A stretch of 64,000 bases of DNA from Voacanga thouarsii (Eukaryota > Streptophyta > Magnoliopsida > Gentianales > Apocynaceae): positions 1,617,001 through 1,681,000 of the forward strand of contig JANUWF010001481.1 in NCBI GenBank assembly GCA_026120185.1, given 5' to 3'. The stretch's first letter is position 1. Each line of letters begins with the position of its first letter. A program made the position numbers and the translations under genes. Positions 19,881 through 31,118 of this stretch are shown one piece after another. The notes under the pieces were generated by a model. That model saw only the letters and a program-made list of their open reading frames with translations. It was not told the origin of the DNA and ran no database searches.

Positions 19881-21640
19881 TGTTGGATTGTATGCCCTCT
19901 TAGACTAGGTTTCTGATGTAAAATCGAATATTTTAATAAAAGAATTTATTTTCAAAAATTGTTTGTGAATTTACTTTTTGTTTGTGCACGATTTTCGTTC
20001 AGGACAGACCCATTGTGTTTAAATAAGTGATCCATGTGAATGGTGGTCTTTCACAGTAAGGTATGGATCACGGGTTATTTAACACATAAACATTTGTTCT
20101 TAACCTATTGATGAGACTGGGAATCTCATCATATTTAGGTTATTATGTTATGAATTTTAAATGGGGAATGGCTTACCTTTAGCCAGTGAGTAGTCCACTC
20201 ACTTCATAACATAAGCGTATTTCGAATACGTAGGACAGGACCTGTAGTAGTGGTTTCTAAAAGTACTATATGATAGAAACTTAGACTACTACCGCTACAG
20301 CGTGGACTAGTACTCTACGACTTGAGTATGAGTTGGTGGTCTGGCGAAGCTGGAAGCATATACTTTGATTTGCTATAGTTGAGGTTCTATCGTAGTGCCA
20401 ATATACTTGCATGTTGGGTATGTGTGACTAGTTAGTTAAGACAGACTTGTACAAGATAGTTTCTGCACTATATCGCCCCTTGTGGTTGTCCGAATGGTCT
20501 AAAATGTCCAGGGCCCTGGGAAACATGACTTGGATGTTTACTTTAGGGTAGCTCCCTTGGAAAGCGAAAATACTCCAGGAAGTCGTGGATCATTGGACTA
20601 GAAGCCTAAGGATGGTAGATGTCATTTAGAGGGGTGTTAGTACACTTCTTCCTCTGTAAATGTACGGTGATGTGTAGAGGGGTATTTTAGTCATTTCACC
20701 TGTAGGTCGGAGACTTTGCTAACGCAGCATTGTCCTTGGGGTCAATATTTCCTTATGGTGATATTAAAAAATATTTAAAATGCTAAATACAACTATTTTT
20801 ATGGCAAGGGTATTTTTGTCATTTTAGTAGCCAAGGCGGTGTGTCTTTTGGTCCCCAGTATAGACCGTGAGTCCTAATTAAATACGGGCTAAAGAATTGA
20901 TCTTAAATTAAATTGAATTGATTTTATTTAAGTAGCCTGATTTAATTATTGGGCTAGAATAAAATAAAGGTCCATGGAGGGAGAGAGAATTAATAAAATT
21001 AGTTTGGTGGGTTAATTAATTATTCAGGGCTTTGGCCCAGTTTGAATAATTAAAGATTAACCTGGGACTAAACTAATACAGGCTTAATTAATTGGACTAG
21101 TTTATTTGGGTTGGAAAAATTAATTATTTATTAATTAGGCCAATTATTTAGTTTTAGTTAGAATAATTAATTAATCCCAAAATGTTAAACTAAGAGTCCA
21201 ATGGCCCAATCCAGTTTAACCTAGGGTTTTATTTAGGTTAAACAAGAGAAAAGAAAACAACATTGTTTTTTTCCAGTGCTTCCTCTCTGTGAAAAATACC
21301 AGACGTTTTTTTTCCTCTCCCTCTCCAGAAATTCTTTGGCCCCTAGGTTGTTTCACCAAAAATGATATTAGGCAGGCCATATACTGGAAGATCAAGAGCT
21401 AGGCGGTTATCTACATGCAAAGACGAAGTAGAAGGCTTGCAGGTATTTCACCAGAGGTTTCCACGAGCGTGCCTACCCCAGTTCCGTATATTCCAGTTCA
21501 GCCGATTGTGAGAACAAGAAGAAGAGGTAAAGAGAAAATATTTTTTTCCCCCCATTTTTTCCTTCTTCACGCAGGTGTGCTGCGTTTTGTTGCTCCTTGG
21601 ATGGTTTTTTAGCTATATCTAGCATGCTATTTTATCTTCA
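19881..21640 (+). repeat. 3' LTR of copia-1
   Basis: It starts TGTTGGATTG and ends TATCTTCA; about 98% alike to the 5' LTR by eye. The small basic ORF recurs at 21415-21612 (MQRRSRRLAGISPEV), with two residue changes in the first 15. Confidence 0.95.
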
Positions 21641-21850
21641 GTCTCTACATCTTGAAAGTCACTCCTCATCACTAATATCTTCTGTTCCTTCTACACCCAT
21701 TGCAAAGACTGCACCTACTGCTATACTGACTACATTTCCTACTAATAACGTGTTACTTTTGCAGTTGAATGCTTGTACTAAGCAATTTACCTGATTAGCC
21801 TCCTCTGTTGCATCACTATATTCCAAGATTGACACTGTTTTAAAGAATCA
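21641..21850 (+). pseudogene. SIRE-like env-position ORF, 3' part
   Basis: Host sequence resumes with a frame reading SLHLESHSSSLISSVPST and later LLLQLNACTKQFT before a stop near 21791. It then continues as LASSVASLYSKIDTVLKNQ. The codons before copia-1 (12405-12431) and those after it join in phase, so both are one disrupted Ser/Thr-rich C-terminal region. Confidence 0.5.
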
Positions 21851-22268
21851 ATAACATATACAATATGATCAAATGACTTTGTATCATGTGCTAACCTATG
21901 CTAATTCAAAACTTTGGCATGCATTCATTTGTTTCAAAAAAGAGGAGTACGATTACGATTGGCTGGCATTTATTTGCTTGTCTACTTGTTGGGTTATTGT
22001 TGTATGTTCTTATATTTACTTGCTTGGCTAGGTCTTAATAGAGGGATTTGTCATTTGTCATTGAATGGTTTGAAAGATTAATGAACTAATTTTATTTGGA
22101 TTCTTGTAATAGTAAATTGGAATGAATTACATCAATCTTCCTAATTTGATATTTGAATGGTTATTTCTATTTCCTTGAGATTGTATGCTACTTGAAGTTT
22201 TTGGTCAACACTCATGTTATGGTGAAGTCTTAGATTATTTCATAGTTTTGTATCAAATAATACCAAAT

Positions 22269-22447
22269 GGAGGAGATTATTAAGGTCACTATCAAGGTTG
22301 ATGTCTAACAAGCATCTTCAGTAAAAATCCTTGACATATGAAGCCATTTTTAGAAGCTATTTTATTGGTAATGTTTAATGCACAAACAGTTTGAGTTGTA
22401 CCAAGAAATAGAATCTCAGAAGAATTTTAGAGAATCTAGGATGTGTG
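22269..22447 (+). repeat. Purine tract and LTR start of the SIRE-like host
   Basis: AATGGAGGAGAT (22266-22277) followed by TATTAAGGTCACTATC, which looks like a SIRE-type PPT and LTR start with TG changed to TA. The LTR is broken at 22448 by gypsy-1 and appears to resume at 39295, possibly ending near GTCAACA at about 39951. Inference from position and style. Confidence 0.35.
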
Positions 22448-25400
22448 TGTAACACCCCTACTAAAAGTAATAGTGGAAGCATATCAACACCGGGTGCCAC
22501 CCTGTCCAATTACCCAAACAAGAGGTCTTTATAACGAAAAACCAACAGAGTATGTAAGGTCTAGATCGATACAACAACCCATACTGTTGGTCACGTGCAC
22601 ATATATAACAAAGAATCTCATATATGAAAATTTTCATTCAATATCAGCAATAAGGCACATTGTCTAAAATGGAAACGTCCGGACCTATTCTACTGTCACT
22701 GTGGTATTGTCCTTTACCGGTAAGTCGGCTCAACTCCAGATACTACAAAAAGGGTAAGGTAAAAGACACGTGTGAGTGAAAAATCACCCAATGAGTCTCG
22801 TGTGTGCTAGTGCTTTATCAATAAAATAGAGTACATAAAACTTTTGTGGAATAGCATATCATTTGTTTACTAGAAACGATTTCAAAACTCTTTAACAAAG
22901 ATTTATTCAGAACTCAATCATTTTTGAAAAATTATATTTCAGTTTCAAATCATTGTCCCAATTTTTTTCAAATCATAGGCACTTCTCTAATAGAAGGTCG
23001 ACATGTATCCACATGCAAGTCCCGCAATCCTTACCTTTGGCGCCACGTATCATTGTACTAAGACTACAATCTCTAGTACTCAACCGTGTGACGACAGAAT
23101 AAGTACACTGCAGCATATTTCTGCTCAGGTATACCGCAGCATACCTAGTGTACCGTAGTACACAATCTTGTACTCGCCACCATAAGTCAGGGGTCCTAAT
23201 CCTGACGTTAATCACCATCGAAGCAACAAGGAGTCAAATGCATCGAGTGTCCCTGCCTGGCATCCATCGATTGAGTCAAAATCAAGAAGTGCCCACAGAA
23301 GCGGCAATTGCCAAGTGCTAACTGACTAGCCAGGATGACTCATCTCAATGTCCTATCACCCCGTTTGAAGTAAGACAATCCCTAGAACTAGGCCAGGTTG
23401 CTAGGGCCGTCTAACTCTAACGTAAGTTAGTACAAATATTAAAGTCCTAGTTGAATACTCAACGTTACTGATACCAAGGCCGTCTAACTAATCAGGCCAG
23501 AGGGTTATCTGATCCCGCAGGATTTTCAAATCAAAACATTTTTTAGACAAAACAACACTTTCCAGAATTTGATTCTACTGACTCGCAAGTCAAATCATCA
23601 TTTCACATAGGCTCCGCAGAGCTAATCAATTCATTCCATGTCATACCAAGCTAATAAAATAATTTCAGAGATCTAAAATTTATTTTCCAAAAGTCAATCT
23701 CATAACGAGAGATCATTTTCAAAATAGTTGAAACAGGATAAAGAGTTCTGTTCACACATCAAAACATGTTTCCAAGAGTATCCATGTCATTTTCTCCATA
23801 CTCAGTCACAAAAGTCATTTCAAAAGGTATACAGGTCATTTTACCCATACCCGATTCCAAAAGACTTTTCGAGGATATTCGGGTCATTTTAAGCTTGCCC
23901 GATTTGAAAAGTATTCACAAAATTTCCAATAAGGGTATTTCGATAATTTATCGTATACCCAATTCTAAAAGTTTTCATAAACATTTCAATAAGGACATTT
24001 GAATCATTTTCCAAATACCCGATTCCAAATGGAACTCATTTCAAGAAATCCAGACTTCTAATCCCAAAAAAGGATTAAATTCAAAGTTTATAAACATATT
24101 TCGGTAAAATGTTCCGATAAGGGTATTCCAGTCAATTTATGGATACCTGATTCCAAAATTTATCATTTTCTAAAAATCTCAAATATTTAATCTAAAAAGG
24201 ACTAAATTCACCAAATTCATGCTTTAATAATCTAGTAAGGTTTCCAAGCCAATTATAATATTCAAAAGAGCCCAAAATGGCATAAAATAATTCTTGCTCA
24301 GATAAACCTTAATCACGTAGCATTTCATGGAAAAGTGAAGTACACTAGCTTTTAAAAGGTTTTAGAAATCGAAGGGATTCACCTCATATCCTAACTAAAC
24401 TCTTTCCATTTACGGCCGTTCAGTCATCGTTTCCACCGTTTTCAATGTTCCGTTGGCCATTACCAAAACCTACACTAAACATCGTTTTTACGTCAAATCG
24501 TGTTTGGCCGAAAAATAGCCGACATACCCGATGGTTAGCCGACATTTAACTGACCTTTAGCCGACGGGGCCAATGGTTAAGGAAAACTTTCAACTTTTGT
24601 TCACGTCATTTTTTCATCGTTTGATCAATTATTTCATTTTTCATTTCCCACATCTTTCCTTCCTTTCATAAACAAGGGATTCACTTTATATTTCCCATTT
24701 ATTTCATCCAAAATCACACAAATAATCATCCTTAAGTTTATTCATTTTCGGACCCATTTTTCTGGAATTTCACAGATTGACACATGATTTTGTTTTCTAC
24801 ATAACTTTCAATCCACAACTCCGATTTAGCTCTATGATATACCAAAATGACCGTAGGACACTTAACATTAATTATGTATTAGTTTTTCCAAGTTCTAGTT
24901 CTCGTGATATTTAACTGGGCGAAAACAGCCCCAGTAGTTTTGTCTCAATTTCACTATTCATGCTTTCCTTTGTTTTCCTTTAGCCTTTAGCACATTGGAA
25001 CCATTAATTCATTCAATCCTCCTTCAAATCATCTTTAATTCTAAATTTACAGATTTCTAGTAGCTCACAAAAGTCACACTTATTCAACACAAATTCATCT
25101 ATTCTAATCAAAAGCTAGTTTGAACCATTTTTCCAACCAAGTAATTTCCATTTTTACTCTACTTTGATCATCACCTCTTCAACCGAAAATAAGCCTTCAA
25201 GCTACCATAATTATTCAGTTTTTCCACACAAAAAACATCATTCAAAGGCCCTTAGGCAGCCGGCACATATACAAGTGTATATAAAGTTCATACACAAAAG
25301 TTTACAAACCCTAGCTTTGATCCGAAATCAAGACATGAAAATCATGTTTTCATGTTAAAATTCATATCAATATAATCACCGAAATGAGATCTATGACTTT

Positions 25401-26281
25401 AATTCTTGAAGTATAGACTTTTACCTTGTATGTGGGATCTCTTGGCCAGATTTTGCTCCAAGAACACGCACACTTCTTTCTTTCTCTCTCATTTTTCTTT
25501 TTTCTCCCTTTTTTTTGTCTGGCTTTTCTTTCCTTTCTTTCTCTCTTCTTTCCCTACTCCTTATGCACAAAATCTGGCTATTTTTCAGCTCCTTAACCAC
25601 CATTCTTGGTCCAAATTGGTGACCATTTGGTCACAAATTGTGGGCTATCCGCCATGTGTCGCAATTTCGTTTGTCCACCAATTTTATTTTTTTTTTTTGT
25701 AAAACTTATTTGATAAGATTTATCTTCTATGAAGTCTTATACAATCTCTCATAATGTGACACATATTCCTATCCACCAATCACAAAGTGCCACACGTCCA
25801 AGTTTTACCAGCATTTCTAATTTTCCTAAAAAATGGCCAAAATCAGCTCCGGAATAAAAAAATATTTTACTTCACCATTCAACTCCAAAATTCCACTGAA
25901 TCCATTGGTAATACTTAAATTCTTCAATTCCTTATCAATTTGTTCAAAATTACGGTCAAAGTAGCGGGAGTGGTCAAAATGACGAAAATACCCTTGATAA
26001 CCCGGATAGCATAATTCACACCAAAACGTGCATTTCATTTCACTGATCAGTTTCTCTTCTCAGTGTACCCTCAAATTCTTATTTTGTTAATAACAGTAGC
26101 CTTCTAAAGATTTAGGGCATGGGTAGAATAAATTCAATAATGACATTCATGTCCCGACAAGATATTATTATAACAAAATATTCGTCTCATTATACCGATC
26201 ATCTTTTGTACTGGCCATTAATATAAATTCTCATCCTATGAAAAATAGTAGCTAATTGAAAGTAAAGGGTAGGGTGTTACA
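22448..26281 (-). repeat. 3' LTR of gypsy-1
   Basis: 3834 bp, + strand ends TGTAACACCCC and GGGTGTTACA. It contains a degenerate 55-60-bp tandem repeat (23765-24150) and a GCCGAC cluster (24518-24565). ORFs in it (for example 22973-23218, 23766-24002) are LTR sequence without protein homology. Confidence 0.9.
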
Positions 26282-26305
26282 TTCTCCCCTCCTTACAAAA
26301 AATTT
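26282..26305 (-). other. Gypsy-1 polypurine tract
   Basis: The minus strand reads TAAGGAGGGGAGAA directly before the LTR, following GAGGACGAAATTTTTT, the familiar end of chromovirus pol. Confidence 0.85.
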
Positions 26306-26329
26306 CGTCCTCGAAATTGTTTTACTCTT

Positions 26330-27560
26330 GAAATAAACTTGGGTACTTTTTCAACATCTTCATTTTCGTTTTCCCAAGTAGCATCTTACATAAAATAATG
26401 ATTCCATAATACTTGTACAAGTGGAATTTTCTCATTTCACCATTCCTTTTTAGCATACCCCAAGATCTTCGTAGGCTTTTCCTTATTCATCAAGCTTAGA
26501 GTCATCTCAATGGGTTTTTCATTCAAAATATGGGCAGGATCAGCCATATACTTTCAAAGTTGGGGTACATAAAATACGCCATGAATAACTTGAAGTTCTA
26601 CTAGTAACTCCAATCAATAGGCTGCTTTCCCAATCCTCTCGACAATAGGGAATGATCCAGCATACCTAAATGCCAATTTCTTTTCTTGTTCTTTGGTTCT
26701 CAATTGTCATTGTGGAGCCAACTTCAAGAATACGTGATCCTCTTCAGTAAATTCCAAATCTTTCCTACGTCAACCTATAACTTTTCTGTCTACTTTGCAC
26801 TACTTCTAATTTGGATTTGATCATCTCTACAGCCTATCAGACCTTTTCAAGATCAAAAGTATCTTGTTCACCCATTCTCCGTCCTAAATTTTTCCAATAT
26901 AATAGGGACTGACATTTTCTTCCATATAAAGCTTCAAACGGGGCCATTCGAATTCGTATGCAAATTCTGCATATGCTAAATTATCAATCCATTTAGTTCC
27001 AAAATCCAAAGCACAGGTCCTCAACATGTCTTGCAAAGCTCTATTCACTCGTTTTTGTTTGTCCATCCGTGTGTAGGTGCGTTGCTATATTGAACTTTAT
27101 TGTGGTCCCACACCACTACTACAACTTAGTCCAAAACTTTGAGGTAAATCTAGGATCTCGATCTGACACAATACTAGAGGATACTCATGAAGTCTGATTA
27201 CTTCCTCCATATAGATTTCACTTAACTTCTCTAGGGAATTCCATTAATTAATAGGAATGAAATGAGCAGACTTAGTTAGTCGATCCATTATCACCCAAAT
27301 AGTATCTCGCTGCTCTACTATCATAGGTAATCTTGTAATGAGGTCTATAGTAATTTCATCTCATTTCCTTGATGGAGTAGATAATAGTTGTAACCTTCCA
27401 GGCCGTTGTTAATTAGCTTTCCTTTACTGATAAATTAAACATCGAGTTGAATTGTCCTTCTTCATACCAATCCACCAATAATGTCGTTTTAGGTTCTGAT
27501 ACCTTTGTACAGCTCCTAAATGTATGGTATACTTACTCCAAGGTGCCTCCATTAAAACAT
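26330..27560 (-). pseudogene. pol: Gypsy-1 integrase with chromodomain-like tail
   Basis: Minus-strand remnants appear in order. A zinc-binding section has YTIHLGAVQRYQNLK and HYWW near 27540-27460. The integrase core end is ORF 27066-26884 (NRALQDMLRTCALDFG...LAYAEFAYEFEW). A C-terminal tail reads IPLVQVLWNHY then DATWENE near 26440-26360, matching the 'IPLVKVLW.....EATWE' chromodomain-type tail of Tekay elements, which targets heterochromatin. Stops and frameshifts throughout; no active enzyme. Confidence 0.8.
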
Positions 27561-27699
27561 CTTATCTCATCGCAGATTATTTCAGAATACAATACCGATC
27601 TCGGTAGCAATTAATCCCATCATTATCCTTTTGGAACTCATCTCCACCGGTATTTACCTCATTATGCACTAACTTTTGCATTCTTCATCTTTATCTTGC

Positions 27700-28090
27700 T
27701 CTCTCTTCAACATTTGTAGAAAGGATGGTTGAATAGAAGTATTACTATCCTTATTTCTTCGTCTACTGCAAATACTTCTAATTCTGGAATTTGTAACATC
27801 CGAAGAGGTGATAAATTTGCCTTCCTACTAAGAGCATTTACTACCGTGTTTGCTTTTCTAGGATTATATTTAATTGGACATTGAAATCCTTCCAAAAATT
27901 GGATCCATCAACTTTGTCATATGTTCAAATCATTTTCAATAAAAACATACTTCAAACTTTTGTGGTCGGTGAAGATTTCTAACTCAGCCCCACACAAATA
28001 CTGTCTCCACTCCTTAAGGGAAAACACAGTAGCAACTAACCTCAAATCATGTGTAATGTAATTCTACTCATGAGGTTTCCATTTCCTAGA
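27700..28090 (-). pseudogene. pol: Gypsy-1 RNase H
   Basis: The minus strand reads [20 protein letters not shown] then KYVF, and later FQCPIKYNPRKANTVVNALSRK (ORF 27895-27707), the familiar Ty3/gypsy RNase H ending 'KANVVADALSRK'. The catalytic region is interrupted by stops between the two pieces. Confidence 0.8.
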
Positions 28091-28099
28091 TATATAAGC

Positions 28100-29010
28100 T
28101 ATCAGCTTTCTTTCCTACATCAATACTCCTCTCAATCCTTTCTTTGACACATCTGTGTACTCCTCATAAGGTTTGTTCATTATTGGCAATGTTAAAACAG
28201 GAGTAGAGCTTAATTCTTTTCCCAACTCCTAGAATTTTTCCAGTCTAAACGTGAAGAACTTTCTTTTGGGTGAGTTGCCTCAAAGTAAAGCTATCTTATA
28301 AAATTTCTTAGTAAATCTCTGATAATATTATGCAAATCCCAGAAAACATCGTATTCAGTCAGAATCTCAGGATGTTTCCAATTCGTCACTACTTCGACTT
28401 TTGCAGGATCTATTGCAATCACGACTTTGGATATCATATGTCCCAAGAATGCTACTTCTTGTAGCCAAGACTCACACTTACTGAATTTTGCATATAGTTT
28501 GGTCTCCCTTAACTTTCCTAATGCTTTCTAAAGAATATTCTTCATATTCTTGGAGATCTTTGGAGTACACCAGAATATCATTTATAAATATAAGCACAAA
28601 ATTGGGCCGAAATATCCGGTGCATTAGATCTATGAAACAACAGGCATTAGTGACGCCAATTGGGCCTCACTACAAACTCAAAAGGTCCATATCATGTTAA
28701 ATGTAGTTTTCAGTATATTTTTCTCCCGAATCCGAACTTAGTAATATCCTTGCCTCAAGTCTAACTCTGAGAATCATCGTACTCTTTGTAACCGATCAAA
28801 CAATTTATCAATCATGGGCAATAGATATTTATTCTTTACCGTTACTACATTTAACCTCACAAATCTATATACATCTGTGGCTACTCATCTTTCTTTCTAA
28901 CAAATAAGATAGGTACTCCCCAAGGTAAAGTACTATGCCAAATAAATTCTTGCTCTATTAATTCCTGTACTTATTTCTTAAGCTCCTGCAATTCTGTTGG
29001 TGCCATTCAT
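28100..29010 (-). pseudogene. pol: Gypsy-1 reverse transcriptase
   Basis: On the minus strand the N-terminal landmark equivalent to 'PYRMAP.EL.ELK.QLQE' lies at about 29010-28960. The active site at 28588-28562 reads F-I-N-D-I-L-V-Y-S, where the usual motif is FIDD. One catalytic Asp is therefore Asn by a G-to-A change. Frameshifts and stops are frequent. Confidence 0.8.
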
Positions 29011-29329
29011 AAGAAGTTCTTGAAATTGGTTTTGCCAATCTCGCTAACGAAATAGAAAATTCTACTTCTCTCTTCAGTGGTAATTCCTTCAATTTCACTG
29101 GAAAAAAAAAACATCTAAATACTCATTTATAATAGGAACTTCTTTGGATTTTTTAACCTCTCCTGGCTTATTAATTACATAGGCCAAGTACCCAGTACAC
29201 TCTTTTTTAATTATCTTCTGGGCTTTGAGTCCCGATATGCAAGTATTACTTTTCCTCCCAACCTCACGTACAATTTCCAATATAGTCTTCACAGGCTGAC
29301 AGAATTGTACTACTTTATGTCTACAGTCA

Positions 29330-29640
29330 ACTTGATTATGATGTTGGAATAGCTAGTCCATGCCCAAGATAGCATCTTAGTCCTCTATGGGCAGATATAT
29401 CAAATCTCCTCCAAAATTTCATTTCCTACCGAAATCTTACATTCCTTATGTACTTTCTCACTATTCATTTACTTTCCCAATAGGGTACTGACAAGCATTT
29501 CTTATGAAGCTTCTTACCCATTTTTATCTGCATAGCATCAAGATATACATTAGCAACAAAAGAATGCATAGAACTAGGATCTACCAATAATTTAGCATTA
29601 TGATTTAAAGCTAAGGAGTGTACCTTTCATTACTATGACA
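29330..29640 (-). pseudogene. pol: Gypsy-1 protease region
   Basis: The minus strand has LLVDPSSMHSFVA near 29600-29560 where the family has VDSG, and AILGMD-stop-LFQHH near 29375-29335, the equivalent of 'ILGMDWLS.HHA' with TGG changed to TAG. Both mark the retropepsin and the protease/RT linker. Confidence 0.7.
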
Positions 29641-29699
29641 TGATCATCCATCTTCTTCAATACAACCACTTGAGCATTTACTTGGTTCAACAGATCTGG

Positions 29700-30230
29700 C
29701 TCCAGGGGTAAAAGCTTGTCTAGGTTCTCTCTTTCTAGTCCTGACCTCTGCTCTTGATTGTTTCTTCTTGGTTGATTTCATCCTTCTATGCTTCGGATGT
29801 GAGGGTAATTGTAACTCTTATACCCTTCCTTCCTACAGTTAAAGGATCTAAAAGAAGGTTGTCCTCCAGTTGGGCCTCCCATTCTCTGTATCTTCTCTTT
29901 CTTCTGCTATTGAGGTCTACCAGATCTTTTTTGACTCATACCCCGAAATTCACTTCAATTTCTCCTACTCATATTCTCATTTATTCCATCATTCTGATTG
30001 GCTCTAGTAATAGTCTCAACCATCCATTAAATGGTATCAGCCATTTTGTAGAAGGTTTAGAACATAAAATAATCCAAATTCACAAGATTGGAGCTTTCCA
30101 TATGAGATTCCTCCACTATTGGCTCATTGTTATGTTGAGTAGTTCACGATATCATCTAAAAGTTTATTTAGAAGGTATCTGTACAGTTCATACGATTTTG
30201 CTGGTAAAACGATATAACATAACTTAAAAG
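29700..30230 (-). pseudogene. gag: Gypsy-1 gag remnant with gag-core deletion
   Basis: A degenerate zinc knuckle F-N-C-R-K-E-G-Y-K-S-Y-N-Y is on the minus strand near 29850-29805 (the His and two Cys are lost). Alignment with gypsy-2 shows that about 550 bp, equal to gypsy-2 61118-61670 and holding the capsid-like core, is missing at about 29955-29965. The + ORF 29754-30227 over this stretch is a shadow. Confidence 0.65.
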
Positions 30231-30399
30231 TAGGCACAAAAGAGCTATAGTGCACATAGCATGATCATAACATATATTCATTCTTATCAAACATAAAACC
30301 AGCATAAAATTCATGTGTTGTAGTCATATACACTAACCGAAATGTACATATCCTACTACACATATCCACGTCTCATATTCCTGCTCATCGTTATCACTA

Positions 30400-31043
30400 T
30401 TTGAAATGGAAGGTTTTAAATTAGTAGAAATTGTATAGGATTTGGCTGTATTGAATCCTTCAGCTTCATCTGCATCAGGGTGCAACTAAGCCAGTATGTA
30501 TTAGTCTACCTCTAATTCTTCCTCGAACTCCTCCACCATAGGTACTTTCACCTCGGGTACCTTCTAATCTCTTCCTATCTCAACATCCTCCAAACATAAC
30601 ATCTCATCTTCTAATACTCCCAGAGTATCCCCTCCAAATTCCTTCCCATTATCCTTGGACAATACTACAACATCAGGGACACTATCCTCCTCATCAATAT
30701 CTTAATGGCGTGGTTCAATATCGCCATCAATTTCATCAAATTGCCATCCATCTCCTCATGTGGTGACAATGTCTTCTCGGGAGTAGGTGTCCTTTTTAGA
30801 CTGAGATTCGTGCAAGCAAGGTAAAGACTGGCACTATAGGGTTAAACGCGCTCCCAGGAGACAGGGTGTATGAAGGCAGCCAGGGTTGGATCATGTCCAA
30901 GTGAAACGTCTTAGTACACCTGCTCGATAGATAATCCTAATCCTCCCAGATCTTTTCACACCCGAGTGCTCATCTATCTCTTTTTTCCCATCATCGCTAT
31001 ACTCATCCATTGGGTGCTTGCCCTTATAACTTCTATCCATCAT
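30400..31043 (-). pseudogene. gag: Gypsy-1 acidic gag N-terminal extension
   Basis: The start M(M)DRSYKGKHPMDEYSDDG at 31043/31040 on the minus strand parallels MVDRSDKDKHPMVERNDEG in gypsy-2, which fixes the start. It is followed by stops near 30900 and then an acidic Glu/Val-rich section (EDEMLCLEDVE, EEFEEELEVD). About 60 bp after the primer site. Function unknown; this extension precedes the capsid in both gypsy copies. Confidence 0.6.
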
Positions 31044-31104
31044 ACCTCCATAATGAAATAGTTTTATCAATCTCTATGACGATACTAGAGTTCTATAAAA
31101 TTAG

Positions 31105-31116
31105 ACTCTGATACCA
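31105..31116 (-). other. Gypsy-1 primer binding site
   Basis: The minus strand reads TGGTATCAGAGT, one base from the standard initiator-Met site, two bases from the LTR edge at 31119. Confidence 0.85.
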
Positions 31117-31118
31117 AT

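Larger units (their letters stand above)
12432..21640 (+). mobile_element. Copia-1: nearly complete Ty1-copia LTR retrotransposon
   Basis: Two 1.75-1.76-kb LTRs flank a primer site, a 1.77-kb leader, a single-frame gag-pol and a purine tract. Flanks are CTCTC (12427-12431) and GTCTC (21641-21645), a five-base duplication with one change. Removing the element rejoins the host reading frame in phase. I counted roughly 40 LTR mismatches in about 1755 bp (about 2%), so insertion is recent relative to the other elements here. Domain order PR-IN-RT-RH is copia. Four stops and altered catalytic residues make it non-autonomous. Confidence 0.93.

Noticed and set aside
22973..23218. Minus-strand ORF (and 31650-32006 ORFs) as proteins
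   Set aside because: They lie wholly in gypsy LTR sequence, are not conserved as frames between LTR copies, and lack domains.
29754..30227. 157-codon + strand ORF
   Set aside because: It is antisense to the gypsy-1 gag remnant.
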